Shown here in pieces: positions 16,131 to 23,886 of a DNA stretch of 32,375 bases (position 1 is its first letter; every line of letters starts with the position of its first letter). The DNA is from Deltaproteobacteria bacterium (GTDB taxonomy: Bacteria; Myxococcota_A; UBA9042; DTJE01; S145-11), in NCBI GenBank assembly GCA_015493765.1, contig WGCQ01000180.1, positions 1 through 32,375 of the forward strand, read 5' to 3'. Position numbers and translations under genes: made by a program. The notes below the pieces were generated by a model, which saw only the letters and a program-made list of their open reading frames with translations, made no database searches and was not told where the DNA came from.

Positions 16131-19100
16131 TTACCAGGTCACCATGTCCTTGGCAACGGCCTTGCCGCGTGCAATGAAATGCACCCGGGCACGGTTTGCA
16201 AAGGTATCCAGCATGTTTGGAACCCTGGATTTATCGCCCACGTCAAAGGGCAAGGCAGGCAGGTTGCGGGCCTTGAACAGGTCATAACGCCGCTGGACCT
16301 CTGCATCGATGTCGCCCAGTTTCACGCCCAGTTTCGAGGCCAGGTCAGCCATGACCTGCAACGCATCCCGGTCCACCCAGGCACGGATACCCGCATTGAA
16401 TTTCACCAGTTTGCCCTCCGCATTGACCATGCTGCCTGTGCCCTCGAACGGCAGGGTCACGGGCAGGACCACGTCCGCATAGTCCAGCAACGCACTGTCA
16501 TGCGTATCGAACACGACCACGTGTTTTGCCCTCTTGACCCGGTCCAGGTCCTCCGCATCCGCGGACGGGTTATCCCTGAACAACACGAAGGTTGCGTCAT
16601 TGGCATCACGCAGGACCTCGAAGGTCGTTTCCGCGGCCTCGGCCCGCTCGGTCGCACCCATCACCCACAGTCCCGCAGCATTGAACGGCTGGCGGATGAT
16701 CAACAGTTTGGGCTCCCCGTCCCGGGCCACCTTGGCCAGCATGTATGCCAGCCACAGGTCCTGGGAATAGGCGCTGTCCGTGCCGTCCGCACCGAAAATG
16801 ACCAACGGATTCTTTGCATCCCTGAACAGGGCGGACAGTTTGTTGCCCAGGCTTTGCATCTCGGTGCTGACCTCCACGTCCTCGATACGCTCGGCAATCG
16901 GGTGTTCACAGCCCTCGGAGATGTGCTGCACCGCGCCGGCCAGCATGCCTGAAACCATGCCCTTGGGCACTACGAAATCCGTGGTAGCATGCCTGGCCAG
17001 GCCCTTGGTAAAACCAGAGGGTATGATCAACTGGGCACCCTTGTCGTAACGGGCACGCAGTATGCGATGCCACACCACCTCCTGCTCGTGCACCGCATCG
17101 GGATTCAGCACCAGGATCAGGTCCGCTTTATCAATATCCGCGTACTCGGCATTGCCCTGGCCCAGCACGCTGTCCTTGCCCAGGGTGTCAGGCCCGACCG
17201 CGGTGTACAGTTCATAGCGGCTGCCCACCATGCCGCCTGCCCCGCGAATCAGCCTGGAAAACGCCACCATCTGCTGGTTCGTGGCCCAGGGGCTCAGCAG
17301 GCCCACGTTGTTTTTGCCCTTCATCAATCCGGCAGCGGCCTCGATTGCCTCGTCCCAGCCGACCTCCTGCAGGGCGCCGTTCTTGCGCACCATGGGGCGG
17401 GTCAGGCGGTCGTCCTTCACCACCGCGTTGCCGTAACGCCCCGTACCGCACAGGTCCGTGAAATTACCGTCCCAGGACTTGCGGGACCTGACCGATACCA
17501 TGCGGTCCGTGTACTGGTGCACGCTGATCTCGCACGCCGCAGGACACAACTGGCACACCGTGGCATTGGTATCGTGCTTGATCGGCGTGATGATATCGAA
17601 GTCGTCCTTTTGCAGGATCGCACCGGTCGGGCAGATCTCGGTGCAGTTGCCGCACCCGGTGCACACGCTCTCGTCGAAATCCCCGGCCTGGAACACGACC
17701 TGGGTGTCAAAACCGCGGTCCTTGAATGCCAGGGCGTCCACGTGCATGTACTCGTCGCAGTAACGCACGCACCTCATGCACAGCACGCACTTATTGGGGT
17801 CGATCTCGAAATACGGGTTGCGTTTTTCAATGGGCCGCCTGGGGGAGTCGCCCTTGAACGTGGGCTTGGGCAGTTTGTACGTGTCCGCCAAATAGCGCAA
17901 TTCGCATTCATCAAAATCCGCACACCCGCAGAACAGGCACTTGGATGCCTCCTCCTGGGCAGCCTTGTCCGTGGGGGGCAACTGGACCTCCAAATGATAA
18001 TTACGTGCCCTCTCCTTCGGATCCCTGGCAGGATACCAGTTGCGCTTACCCTTTGGTATGGCCGCGGTTTCATACTCCGGCAGCCCGCCGAACGAGTCCT
18101 TGGTGGACAGGAACACGTTTTCCTGGTCCACGTTGAAGCGATTGATCACCTTGCGGCCCTTCACCACTTCCGCCATGGCCAGCGCAGCCTTGCGGCCGTG
18201 TGCGATCGCATCGATCACCGCAGCCGGTCCCAGTACCACGTCGCCGCCTGCAAACAGCCACGGCAGGGCGGTCCTGCCGTACTCATCGATGGTTGCAATG
18301 GTGTGCCACCGGGTCACGGGCACCTTGATTTCGCCGTCGTCCACCGCGTTGCCCAGGTCCGTGACCTGGCCGATCGCTGCAAAGCAGTAGTCCGCATCCA
18401 CCAGGAATTCACTGCCCGGGATGGGCACGGGACGACGCCTGCCGGATTCATCCGGTTCGCCCAATTCCATCTTTTGCATCTTGACCTGCTTCAGCCGACC
18501 GTTTTCGCCAATCAATTCCACCGGGCTCTGCAGGAATTCGAACACAATGCCCTCTTCACGGGCCTCCTCCACCTCGTAGTGGTCAGCGGGCATCTCCTTT
18601 TCCGTGCGACGGTACAACACGTGCACGCTGTCCGCACCGGCACGCATGGCGGTCCTGCATACGTCGATCGCCGTGTTTCCACCGCCCAGGACCACGACCT
18701 TGCCGTGCAGTTTGGGCAGGCCTTTTTTCTTGGTCTCGATCAGGAAGTCCAAGGCCGGCCGCACGCCCTCCAAATCCTCGCCCGGTATGCGCAATCCCCG
18801 TGATCCCTGGGCACCCAATGCCAGGAACACGGCGTCATACCTGGCATGCAACTCGGACAACGTGATGTCCTTGCCCAGCCTCACGCCGGTCCGTACCTCG
18901 ATCCCGCCCTGCGACAGGATGTGGTTGATTTCCTTGTCCAGAACCTCCTGGGGAAGGCGGTAATCCGGTATACCGTAACGCATCATGCCGCCCAGTTTCT
19001 CGTGGGCCTCGAAGATCACGGAGCCGATCCCCTGCTGCCTCAGGTAGTGCGCCGCGCTGAGTCCGCCCGGACCGCCGCCCACGATGGCCACGGTCTTGCC

Positions 19101-19670
19101 CTCGATCAGCGCCGGTGGCTCGGGAAACGGCGTCTCCAAGGCATGGTCCGCCAGGTAGCGCTTGACCATGTTGATCGATATGGGTTCATCCACCTCCTGG
19201 CGGCGGCACGCCAGTTCGCAGTAACGCACGCACACGCGGCCTACGGACGCGGGGAATGGGTTCTTTTCACGCACCAGGTTCAGCCCACGTTCGAATTCAC
19301 CCAGTTTTGCCAGCCGCAGGTATGCCTGGACATCCACGCCGGTCGGGCAATTCAGACGGCACGGTGCGATGCAGTCCGCGTTGTGGTTGGACAACAGCAA
19401 ATCGATCGCGGTCTTGCGGATGTTTTCCAGCCGGTCGTTGTGCGCCGTCACCTTCATGCCGTCCTGGACCTTGGTCGTACATGCCAGGGGCAATCCACGC
19501 ATGCCCTCGATCTCGACCACGCACAGCGAGCACGCGCCGATCGGGTTCAATTTCGGGCTGTGGCACAACGTGGGTATGAATCCCAGGTGTTTTTCCCGGA
19601 TCACGTCCAAAACGGTCTGACCTTCCCTGGCCTCGACCTCTTTACCGTCTATGTTTACCTTTATTGCCAT
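16131..19670 (-). CDS. GltD-NuoG fusion: FAD/NAD(P) iron-sulphur oxidoreductase
   Basis: This 1179-residue cytoplasmic subunit joins several electron-transfer modules. Residues about 1-75 are a NuoG-type [2Fe-2S] domain (C-x10-C-x2-C-x13-C). Next is a GltD/NfnB-type module: CIAPCRLNCPTGVD and VCVRYCELACRR bind [4Fe-4S], VGGGPGGLSAAHYLR binds FAD, LGGGNTAIDVCR binds NAD(P), and FAGGDVVLGPAAVIDAIAHGRKAA closes the fold. A Cys-rich link and a two-cluster ferredoxin follow (CVLCMRCVRYC; CTGCGNCTEICP). The rest is a NuoG/formate dehydrogenase-like domain with the CxxCxxxC cluster but no Cys or Sec at the molybdenum-ligand position that I can see. ATG 19670 has a perfect GGAGGA upstream. NuoF and NuoE precede it in the operon, so a soluble NAD(P)H-linked, possibly bifurcating complex is likely. 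Confidence 0.88.
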   Translation of the reverse strand: MAIKVNIDGKEVEAREGQTVLDVIREKHLGFIPTLCHSPKLNPIGACSLCVVEIEGMRGLPLACTTKVQDGMKVTAHNDRLENIRKTAIDLLLSNHNADCIAPCRLNCPTGVDVQAYLRLAKLGEFERGLNLVREKNPFPASVGRVCVRYCELACRRQEVDEPISINMVKRYLADHALETPFPEPPALIEGKTVAIVGGGPGGLSAAHYLRQQGIGSVIFEAHEKLGGMMRYGIPDYRLPQEVLDKEINHILSQGGIEVRTGVRLGKDITLSELHARYDAVFLALGAQGSRGLRIPGEDLEGVRPALDFLIETKKKGLPKLHGKVVVLGGGNTAIDVCRTAMRAGADSVHVLYRRTEKEMPADHYEVEEAREEGIVFEFLQSPVELIGENGRLKQVKMQKMELGEPDESGRRRPVPIPGSEFLVDADYCFAAIGQVTDLGNAVDDGEIKVPVTRWHTIATIDEYGRTALPWLFAGGDVVLGPAAVIDAIAHGRKAALAMAEVVKGRKVINRFNVDQENVFLSTKDSFGGLPEYETAAIPKGKRNWYPARDPKERARNYHLEVQLPPTDKAAQEEASKCLFCGCADFDECELRYLADTYKLPKPTFKGDSPRRPIEKRNPYFEIDPNKCVLCMRCVRYCDEYMHVDALAFKDRGFDTQVVFQAGDFDESVCTGCGNCTEICPTGAILQKDDFDIITPIKHDTNATVCQLCPAACEISVHQYTDRMVSVRSRKSWDGNFTDLCGTGRYGNAVVKDDRLTRPMVRKNGALQEVGWDEAIEAAAGLMKGKNNVGLLSPWATNQQMVAFSRLIRGAGGMVGSRYELYTAVGPDTLGKDSVLGQGNAEYADIDKADLILVLNPDAVHEQEVVWHRILRARYDKGAQLIIPSGFTKGLARHATTDFVVPKGMVSGMLAGAVQHISEGCEHPIAERIEDVEVSTEMQSLGNKLSALFRDAKNPLVIFGADGTDSAYSQDLWLAYMLAKVARDGEPKLLIIRQPFNAAGLWVMGATERAEAAETTFEVLRDANDATFVLFRDNPSADAEDLDRVKRAKHVVVFDTHDSALLDYADVVLPVTLPFEGTGSMVNAEGKLVKFNAGIRAWVDRDALQVMADLASKLGVKLGDIDAEVQRRYDLFKARNLPALPFDVGDKSRVPNMLDTFANRARVHFIARGKAVAKDMVTW

Positions 19671-19681
19671 CGATTCCTCCG

Positions 19682-21442
19682 TCAATCCATGATAATCGCA
19701 TCATCCGGGCATACCCTGAAGCAACCTGCACAGTGGATGCACCCTTCCTGGTTGATATAGTGAACTTGTTTGGGCGCGCCCGTGATGGTGTCGCTGGGAC
19801 AGGACTGGGCACACAGGGTGCAGCCCGTGCACTTCTCCGGGTCCACCGTGAACGTGACCAGGGGCAGGCACTGGTGGGCGGGGCACTTCTTCTGGTAGAT
19901 GTGTGCCTCGTACTCCTCGCGGAAGTACTTCAACGTGGTCAACACCGGGTTTGGCGCGGTCTGACCCAGTCCGCAACGGGCCTGGTCCTTGATCACCTTT
20001 GCCAGACTTTCCAGTGTATCCAGGTCCTCGGGTTCGCCGTTGCCTTCCGTGATCCGGGTCAGGATGTCCAGCATGCGCCTGGTGCCCACGCGGCACGGTA
20101 TGCACTTGCCGCAGCTCTCTTTTTGCGTGAATTCCAGGAAGAACCGGGCCACCTCGACCATGCAGGTCTTGTCGTCCAGCACGATCATACCGCCGGAGCC
20201 CATGATCGCGCCGGTCGCCGTGATCTTTTCGTAATCGATCGGCGTGTCGCCCAGTCTGGCCGGTATGCACCCGCCGGACGGACCGCCCATCTGCACGGCC
20301 TTGAACTTGCCGTCGTCCACGATGCCGCCGGCCACGTCCATCACCACCTCGTTGATCGTGATGCCCATGGGCACCTCCACCAGTCCGGTGCGCTTGGACT
20401 TGCCCGCCAGCGCGAACACCTTGGTGCCCTTGCTCTTTTCCGTGCCCATGGACGCAAACGCCTGGGCCCCGTTCAGGATGATCCACGGGATATTTGCAAA
20501 GGTTTCAACGTTATTAATGTTCGTGGGCTTGCCCCACAGGCCGTGGTTCGCAGGATACGGCGGCCTGGTCCTGGGCACTCCGCGGTAGCCCTCGATCGAT
20601 GCGATCAAGGCCGTTTCCTCGCCGCACACGAAGGCGCCGGCGCCCTCCTTGACCCGCAGGTCGAAATTGAATCCCTGGTGTCCCATGATATTTTCACCCA
20701 GGAAACCATGCGCCCTGGCCTGCTCGATGGCCTCGTTGAAATGCCGCACCGCCCTGGGATACTCGGCACGGATGTACGCGTAACCGCGGCTGGCACCGAT
20801 TGCATACGCCCCGATCAGCATACCTTCGATCACGCTGTGCGGGTCCGATTCCAGCACGGTACGGTCCATAAATGCACCGGGGTCGCCCTCGTCGCCGTTC
20901 ACCACCAGGAACTTGGGTTCGCCCTTGGCAGCCCTCGCAAACTTCCACTTCAGCCCTGTCGGGAAGCCTGCACCGCCACGGCCCCTCAAACCGGAATCCA
21001 GCATCTCCTGGATCACCTGTTCCGGGGTCATGGACGTCAGCACCTTTTCAATGGCCTTGTAGCCGTCCCGCTCCATGTAGTCCTCGATGCTATGCGGGTT
21101 GATCAGGCCGCTGTTGCGCAGCACGATCTTTTTTTGTTTGCCGTAGTATTGCTGGTACTCGGCCTCGTCCATCAGGTATTCATCGGCCTTTTTGCCCTCG
21201 AGGTGGGCCTGCACGATCGCCTCGGCCTTTTTCGGGTCCACCTGGACATAGAATGCGGATTCGCCCTTGTCCTCGTCCCTGACCTCGATGATCGGCTCCC
21301 TGGCGCACAGCCCGATGCAGCCGGTTTCCTGCAATTCAAAGGGCAGGTTTTCCTTTTCAATCAGCTCCTTGAGCCGGTCATAAACAGCGTCGGCCCCTGC
21401 ACTGACGCCGCAGGTGGCCATACCAACGTATATCTTTTGCAT
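19682..21442 (-). CDS. NuoF/HydB-type NADH-binding flavoprotein subunit
   Basis: The 586-residue subunit binds NADH and FMN. Domain order is that of HydB/HndC of electron-bifurcating hydrogenases rather than respiratory NuoF. There is an N-terminal thioredoxin-like [2Fe-2S] region (ATCGVSAGA and GCIGLC). The FMN/NADH domain follows with GLRGRGGAGFPTGLKW, VVNGDEGDPGAFMDR, the GAGAFVCGEETAL block and YPANHGLWGKPTNINNVET. Next is the cluster domain with SCGKCIPCRVGT, and last an added C-terminal ferredoxin with two [4Fe-4S] motifs (CTGCTLCAQSCP and CIHCAGCFRVCP). The NuoE gene lies 12 bases upstream and the GltD-NuoG fusion 11 bases downstream. The FMN subunit is the usual hydride-splitting site of such complexes. 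Confidence 0.93.
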   Translation of the reverse strand: MQKIYVGMATCGVSAGADAVYDRLKELIEKENLPFELQETGCIGLCAREPIIEVRDEDKGESAFYVQVDPKKAEAIVQAHLEGKKADEYLMDEAEYQQYYGKQKKIVLRNSGLINPHSIEDYMERDGYKAIEKVLTSMTPEQVIQEMLDSGLRGRGGAGFPTGLKWKFARAAKGEPKFLVVNGDEGDPGAFMDRTVLESDPHSVIEGMLIGAYAIGASRGYAYIRAEYPRAVRHFNEAIEQARAHGFLGENIMGHQGFNFDLRVKEGAGAFVCGEETALIASIEGYRGVPRTRPPYPANHGLWGKPTNINNVETFANIPWIILNGAQAFASMGTEKSKGTKVFALAGKSKRTGLVEVPMGITINEVVMDVAGGIVDDGKFKAVQMGGPSGGCIPARLGDTPIDYEKITATGAIMGSGGMIVLDDKTCMVEVARFFLEFTQKESCGKCIPCRVGTRRMLDILTRITEGNGEPEDLDTLESLAKVIKDQARCGLGQTAPNPVLTTLKYFREEYEAHIYQKKCPAHQCLPLVTFTVDPEKCTGCTLCAQSCPSDTITGAPKQVHYINQEGCIHCAGCFRVCPDDAIIMD

Positions 21443-21454
21443 CTTTCCTCCGAC

Positions 21455-21964
21455 TCAGTTCGATTCCTGTTCAGCCTTCATTTCCTTCAATGTCTTGCGG
21501 TGGATTCGCTTCATCAACCGCTTGACCTTGCTGGCATCCAGTTTGCCGTACACCTTGCCGTCGATCATGACCACAGGCGCCAGGCTGCAACAACCCAGGC
21601 AGGCAACCGCCTCCACCGTGAACACGCCGTCCTCGGTGGTGTTACCAGGCCGGATACCGAAATCCTCCTCGATCTGGTCGATCAGCATGTTCGAACCGCT
21701 CACGTGACACGCGGTACCATCGCACACCTTGACCACGTGACGGCCCGGCTTCTCCAGCCTGAACTGCTTGTAAAAACTGATGATTCCATAGATATCCGTC
21801 TCGGGCGTGCCCGTGGCCGCACTGATATCCTTGATCACCTTTTTCGGGATGTAGCCGTACTCGGCCTGCGAGGTCTGCATCAATTTAATAACATAGTCCC
21901 TGGTGGAGTGGCCTTCCCACAGGAAGGTACTCACAGGGGATAGTTTTTCATCCGGTTTTGCCAT
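21455..21964 (-). CDS. NuoE/HydC-type [2Fe-2S] subunit
   Basis: The 169-residue thioredoxin-like ferredoxin subunit partners the NuoF-type subunit. It has the N-terminal helical bundle (LMQTSQAEYGYIPKKVIKDISAATGTPETDIYGIISFYKQF) and the four ligands in the usual pattern: CDGTAC, then CLGCC about 40 residues later. The Lys-rich tail is slightly longer than typical. It starts three bases after the stop of the upstream REC-like gene, so the four genes form one operon. Confidence 0.94.
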   Translation of the reverse strand: MAKPDEKLSPVSTFLWEGHSTRDYVIKLMQTSQAEYGYIPKKVIKDISAATGTPETDIYGIISFYKQFRLEKPGRHVVKVCDGTACHVSGSNMLIDQIEEDFGIRPGNTTEDGVFTVEAVACLGCCSLAPVVMIDGKVYGKLDASKVKRLMKRIHRKTLKEMKAEQESN

Positions 21965-21967
21965 GAC

Positions 21968-22867
21968 TTACTCCACCTCCAGGATATTGAGGCCTGCAAA
22001 GAGGTCCACACCAAGGACCTGGGGCAAGGCATACACGCCGTGCTCCAGGGTGTCCTGCAGTATGGGCAGGGAAACACCAGCCAACTGGATCAACGCATAC
22101 TTGCCGTCCACTGACACGCTGGTCACGCCCGGACACATCGCCAGTTTGACGCCCATGTTGTCCGGGTCCAGCAACCGGACCCGGGCGAATGCAAAACTAA
22201 TCGCCTCAATCGTGGCCCGCCTGGCACCCAGCAGTGCATTTACGACCTTGTCCGTGCTGTTCGGGAATATGAAGGCCTCGGACGCATCCACGCCTTCGGT
22301 TTTGGCCAGTGCATCCAGTTTTGCCTGCACCGCGGCCTGGTCACCGGCCTGCACGCGTGCGATCATGTGCCAGTTCGGGTCCTGCAGCGCCCATACAGCA
22401 GCGCCCCCAGACATCAGGGCGTTGAATAGTGCCGGTGCATGGAGCCCGTCCGCAGCCCTGGCCAGCATGTAGCCGGAAAAACCGGTTTCCGCATCGGGCA
22501 GGGGCGTAGTAACCTCGCGTATCGGCGCCTCTTTCAGGGCCTTGGCCATGTCATCGGAACCCAATACCACACCAATGCCGGCGGCCTTTAACTGGTCCTC
22601 GACCTTGTCCATCGGCTCAGGCAGCCAACCGAACACGTTGGCCCGGGGATTCAGCATGGTTGCGGCCTTCAGCAATGCAATCGCATCGTACCAAAAAGGC
22701 CCGACTGCCAGCACAAAGGCATCGTAGTCCGCACCCATGGCATTGATCGCCGCATCCACCCGGTCAAAAGACAACACTTCCCAACCGGCGGCCTGCAACA
22801 CGTTCACAGCCCGTGCCAGCATACCGGCATCGGGCTGGATAATGATTACTCGTTTTTTGTCACCCAT
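21968..22867 (-). CDS. Unknown protein with receiver-like N-terminal domain, first gene of redox operon
   Basis: The 299-residue protein begins KKRVIIIQPDAGMLARAVNVLQAAGWEVLSFDRVDAAINAMGADYDAFVLAVGPF, which looks like the beta-alpha start of a response-regulator receiver fold. A conventional phospho-acceptor Asp is not clear: the expected position reads YDAFVLAVGPF. The remaining ~180 residues are Ala-rich with no motif I recognise. ATG 22867 follows AGGTGG; an upstream in-frame ATG has no such site. Because it is first in the NuoE-NuoF-GltD/NuoG operon and only three bases from NuoE, it is likely a regulatory or assembly partner of that complex, but this rests on context alone. Confidence 0.75.
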   Translation of the reverse strand: MGDKKRVIIIQPDAGMLARAVNVLQAAGWEVLSFDRVDAAINAMGADYDAFVLAVGPFWYDAIALLKAATMLNPRANVFGWLPEPMDKVEDQLKAAGIGVVLGSDDMAKALKEAPIREVTTPLPDAETGFSGYMLARAADGLHAPALFNALMSGGAAVWALQDPNWHMIARVQAGDQAAVQAKLDALAKTEGVDASEAFIFPNSTDKVVNALLGARRATIEAISFAFARVRLLDPDNMGVKLAMCPGVTSVSVDGKYALIQLAGVSLPILQDTLEHGVYALPQVLGVDLFAGLNILEVE

Positions 22868-22932
22868 CTTCCACCTCAAAAAGCCCGGATTTCTATTAAC
22901 ACATGCCACGTCTGAAATAAAGGGGTAATCGT

Positions 22933-22962
22933 ATTAAATCGTGATTTCCTGACTCTGATCAA
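22933..22962 (-). promoter_or_regulatory. Candidate promoter of the redox operon
   Basis: On the minus strand TTGATC (22962-22957) and TTTAAT (22938-22933) are 18 bases apart, 66 bases upstream of the first ATG. Confidence 0.45.
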
Positions 22963-23041
22963 GTTGAGGCAACGTCAAAACAATAACGCTCGTCAGGTCC
23001 ACAAATGCATCATCATTAAAAGGCATACAACCAGCATGTTG

Positions 23042-23050
23042 TGGTATAAT
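23042..23050 (+). promoter_or_regulatory. Extended -10 promoter of the matrixin-like gene
   Basis: TGGTATAAT (23042-23050) is a perfect extended -10. No good -35 is visible, as is common for this promoter type. Transcription would start near 23057, right at the GGAGGT ribosome-binding site, giving a leader of about ten bases before ATG 23067. Confidence 0.55.
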
Positions 23051-23066
23051 CCCGATGGAGGTCGTG

Positions 23067-23867
23067 ATGAACCGTTTAAAAATATTCGTGGTATTGGGTG
23101 TGTTATCCATGTGCGCTAATGCAGCCATGGCTTACAGTTATAGTGGCTACAAGTGGTCCCGTTTCCCAATAGTCTGGTATCTGGACAATTCCTCCTATCC
23201 GCTGTCCAACATTAGCCGTGACCAGTTGCGGACCGCCTTACAGCAGGCATTTGACGCGTGGCAGAATGCCCGGTGGAATGGCAGGTGTACGGCAGTACGC
23301 TTCCAGTTCGGGGGCTTCGTAAATGCAAAGGGGGCGCGCAGGGACGGACACAACGTGGTGTCGTTTGCGTATCCGCCTGTTTATGACGGTGCACCAGGCA
23401 GTATGGGCCGTACGTTGATACTGCCGGATACGAACAAGACGATCCAGGAGGCGGATATAGTGTTTCCCATATCCCAGAACGTGCAGTTTTCCGTGGACCC
23501 CAGGTCCTGGCAGTATGACCTGGTTGGTATTGCCATGCATCAGATAGGTTATATGATAGGCTTGGCAGATTCCACGGTACAGGACGCAACCATGGCAGGC
23601 GCATGGCCGCATGCCGGTGATACATCCTGGCGCACCCTCGCGGATGACGATGAAAAGGCGATTGTAAGCCTGTACCCTGCGGATTGTCCCGGGTCACAGG
23701 CCGAAAAGGCCGAATCAGTGTCCTCAGAAAATGCGGAAAACGAAAAACCTCCGTTTCAATGCGCCACCACTATTCCGGGACAGCCTTCAGGCAGCGGCTC
23801 GTTGTTTTTGTTAATCCTGATCACTGCCGGATTGATGTTAACGGCGCGCAGCCACAGGGAATCATGA
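23067..23867 (+). CDS. Secreted matrixin-like protein with degenerate metalloprotease site
   Basis: The 266-residue product has a signal peptide ending in ANAAMA. The matrixin-like domain starts at YKWSRFPIVWYLDNSSY and includes the LRTALQQAFDAWQNA helix. A Glu/Ser-rich linker and a C-terminal sorting-tail-like segment follow (GSGS, hydrophobic LFLLILITAGLML, then basic residues), reminiscent of GlyGly-CTERM or MYXO-CTERM tails. In active matrixins the zinc site is HExxHxxGxxH. Here the aligned segment is HQIGYMIGLAD: His158 remains, but the catalytic Glu is Gln159 and the other two His are Tyr162 and Asp168. The protein is therefore probably not a protease and may act as a binding or inhibitory protein at the cell surface. 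GGAGGT upstream fixes ATG 23067. Confidence 0.75.
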   Translation: MNRLKIFVVLGVLSMCANAAMAYSYSGYKWSRFPIVWYLDNSSYPLSNISRDQLRTALQQAFDAWQNARWNGRCTAVRFQFGGFVNAKGARRDGHNVVSFAYPPVYDGAPGSMGRTLILPDTNKTIQEADIVFPISQNVQFSVDPRSWQYDLVGIAMHQIGYMIGLADSTVQDATMAGAWPHAGDTSWRTLADDDEKAIVSLYPADCPGSQAEKAESVSSENAENEKPPFQCATTIPGQPSGSGSLFLLILITAGLMLTARSHRES

Positions 23868-23886
23868 TTTAATACACGGGGTACGC

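Noticed and set aside
16131-17600. Formate dehydrogenase alpha subunit
   Set aside because: The C-terminal part has the [4Fe-4S] CxxCxxxC motif, but I see no Cys or selenocysteine at the molybdenum-ligand position; NuoG-like is safer.
16989-18803. Long plus-strand open frame (604 codons) opposite the GltD-NuoG fusion
   Set aside because: It is His/Gln/Val-rich with no motifs and is the antisense shadow of a strongly supported GC-rich gene; the same applies to the long frame opposite NuoF at 19664-21943.
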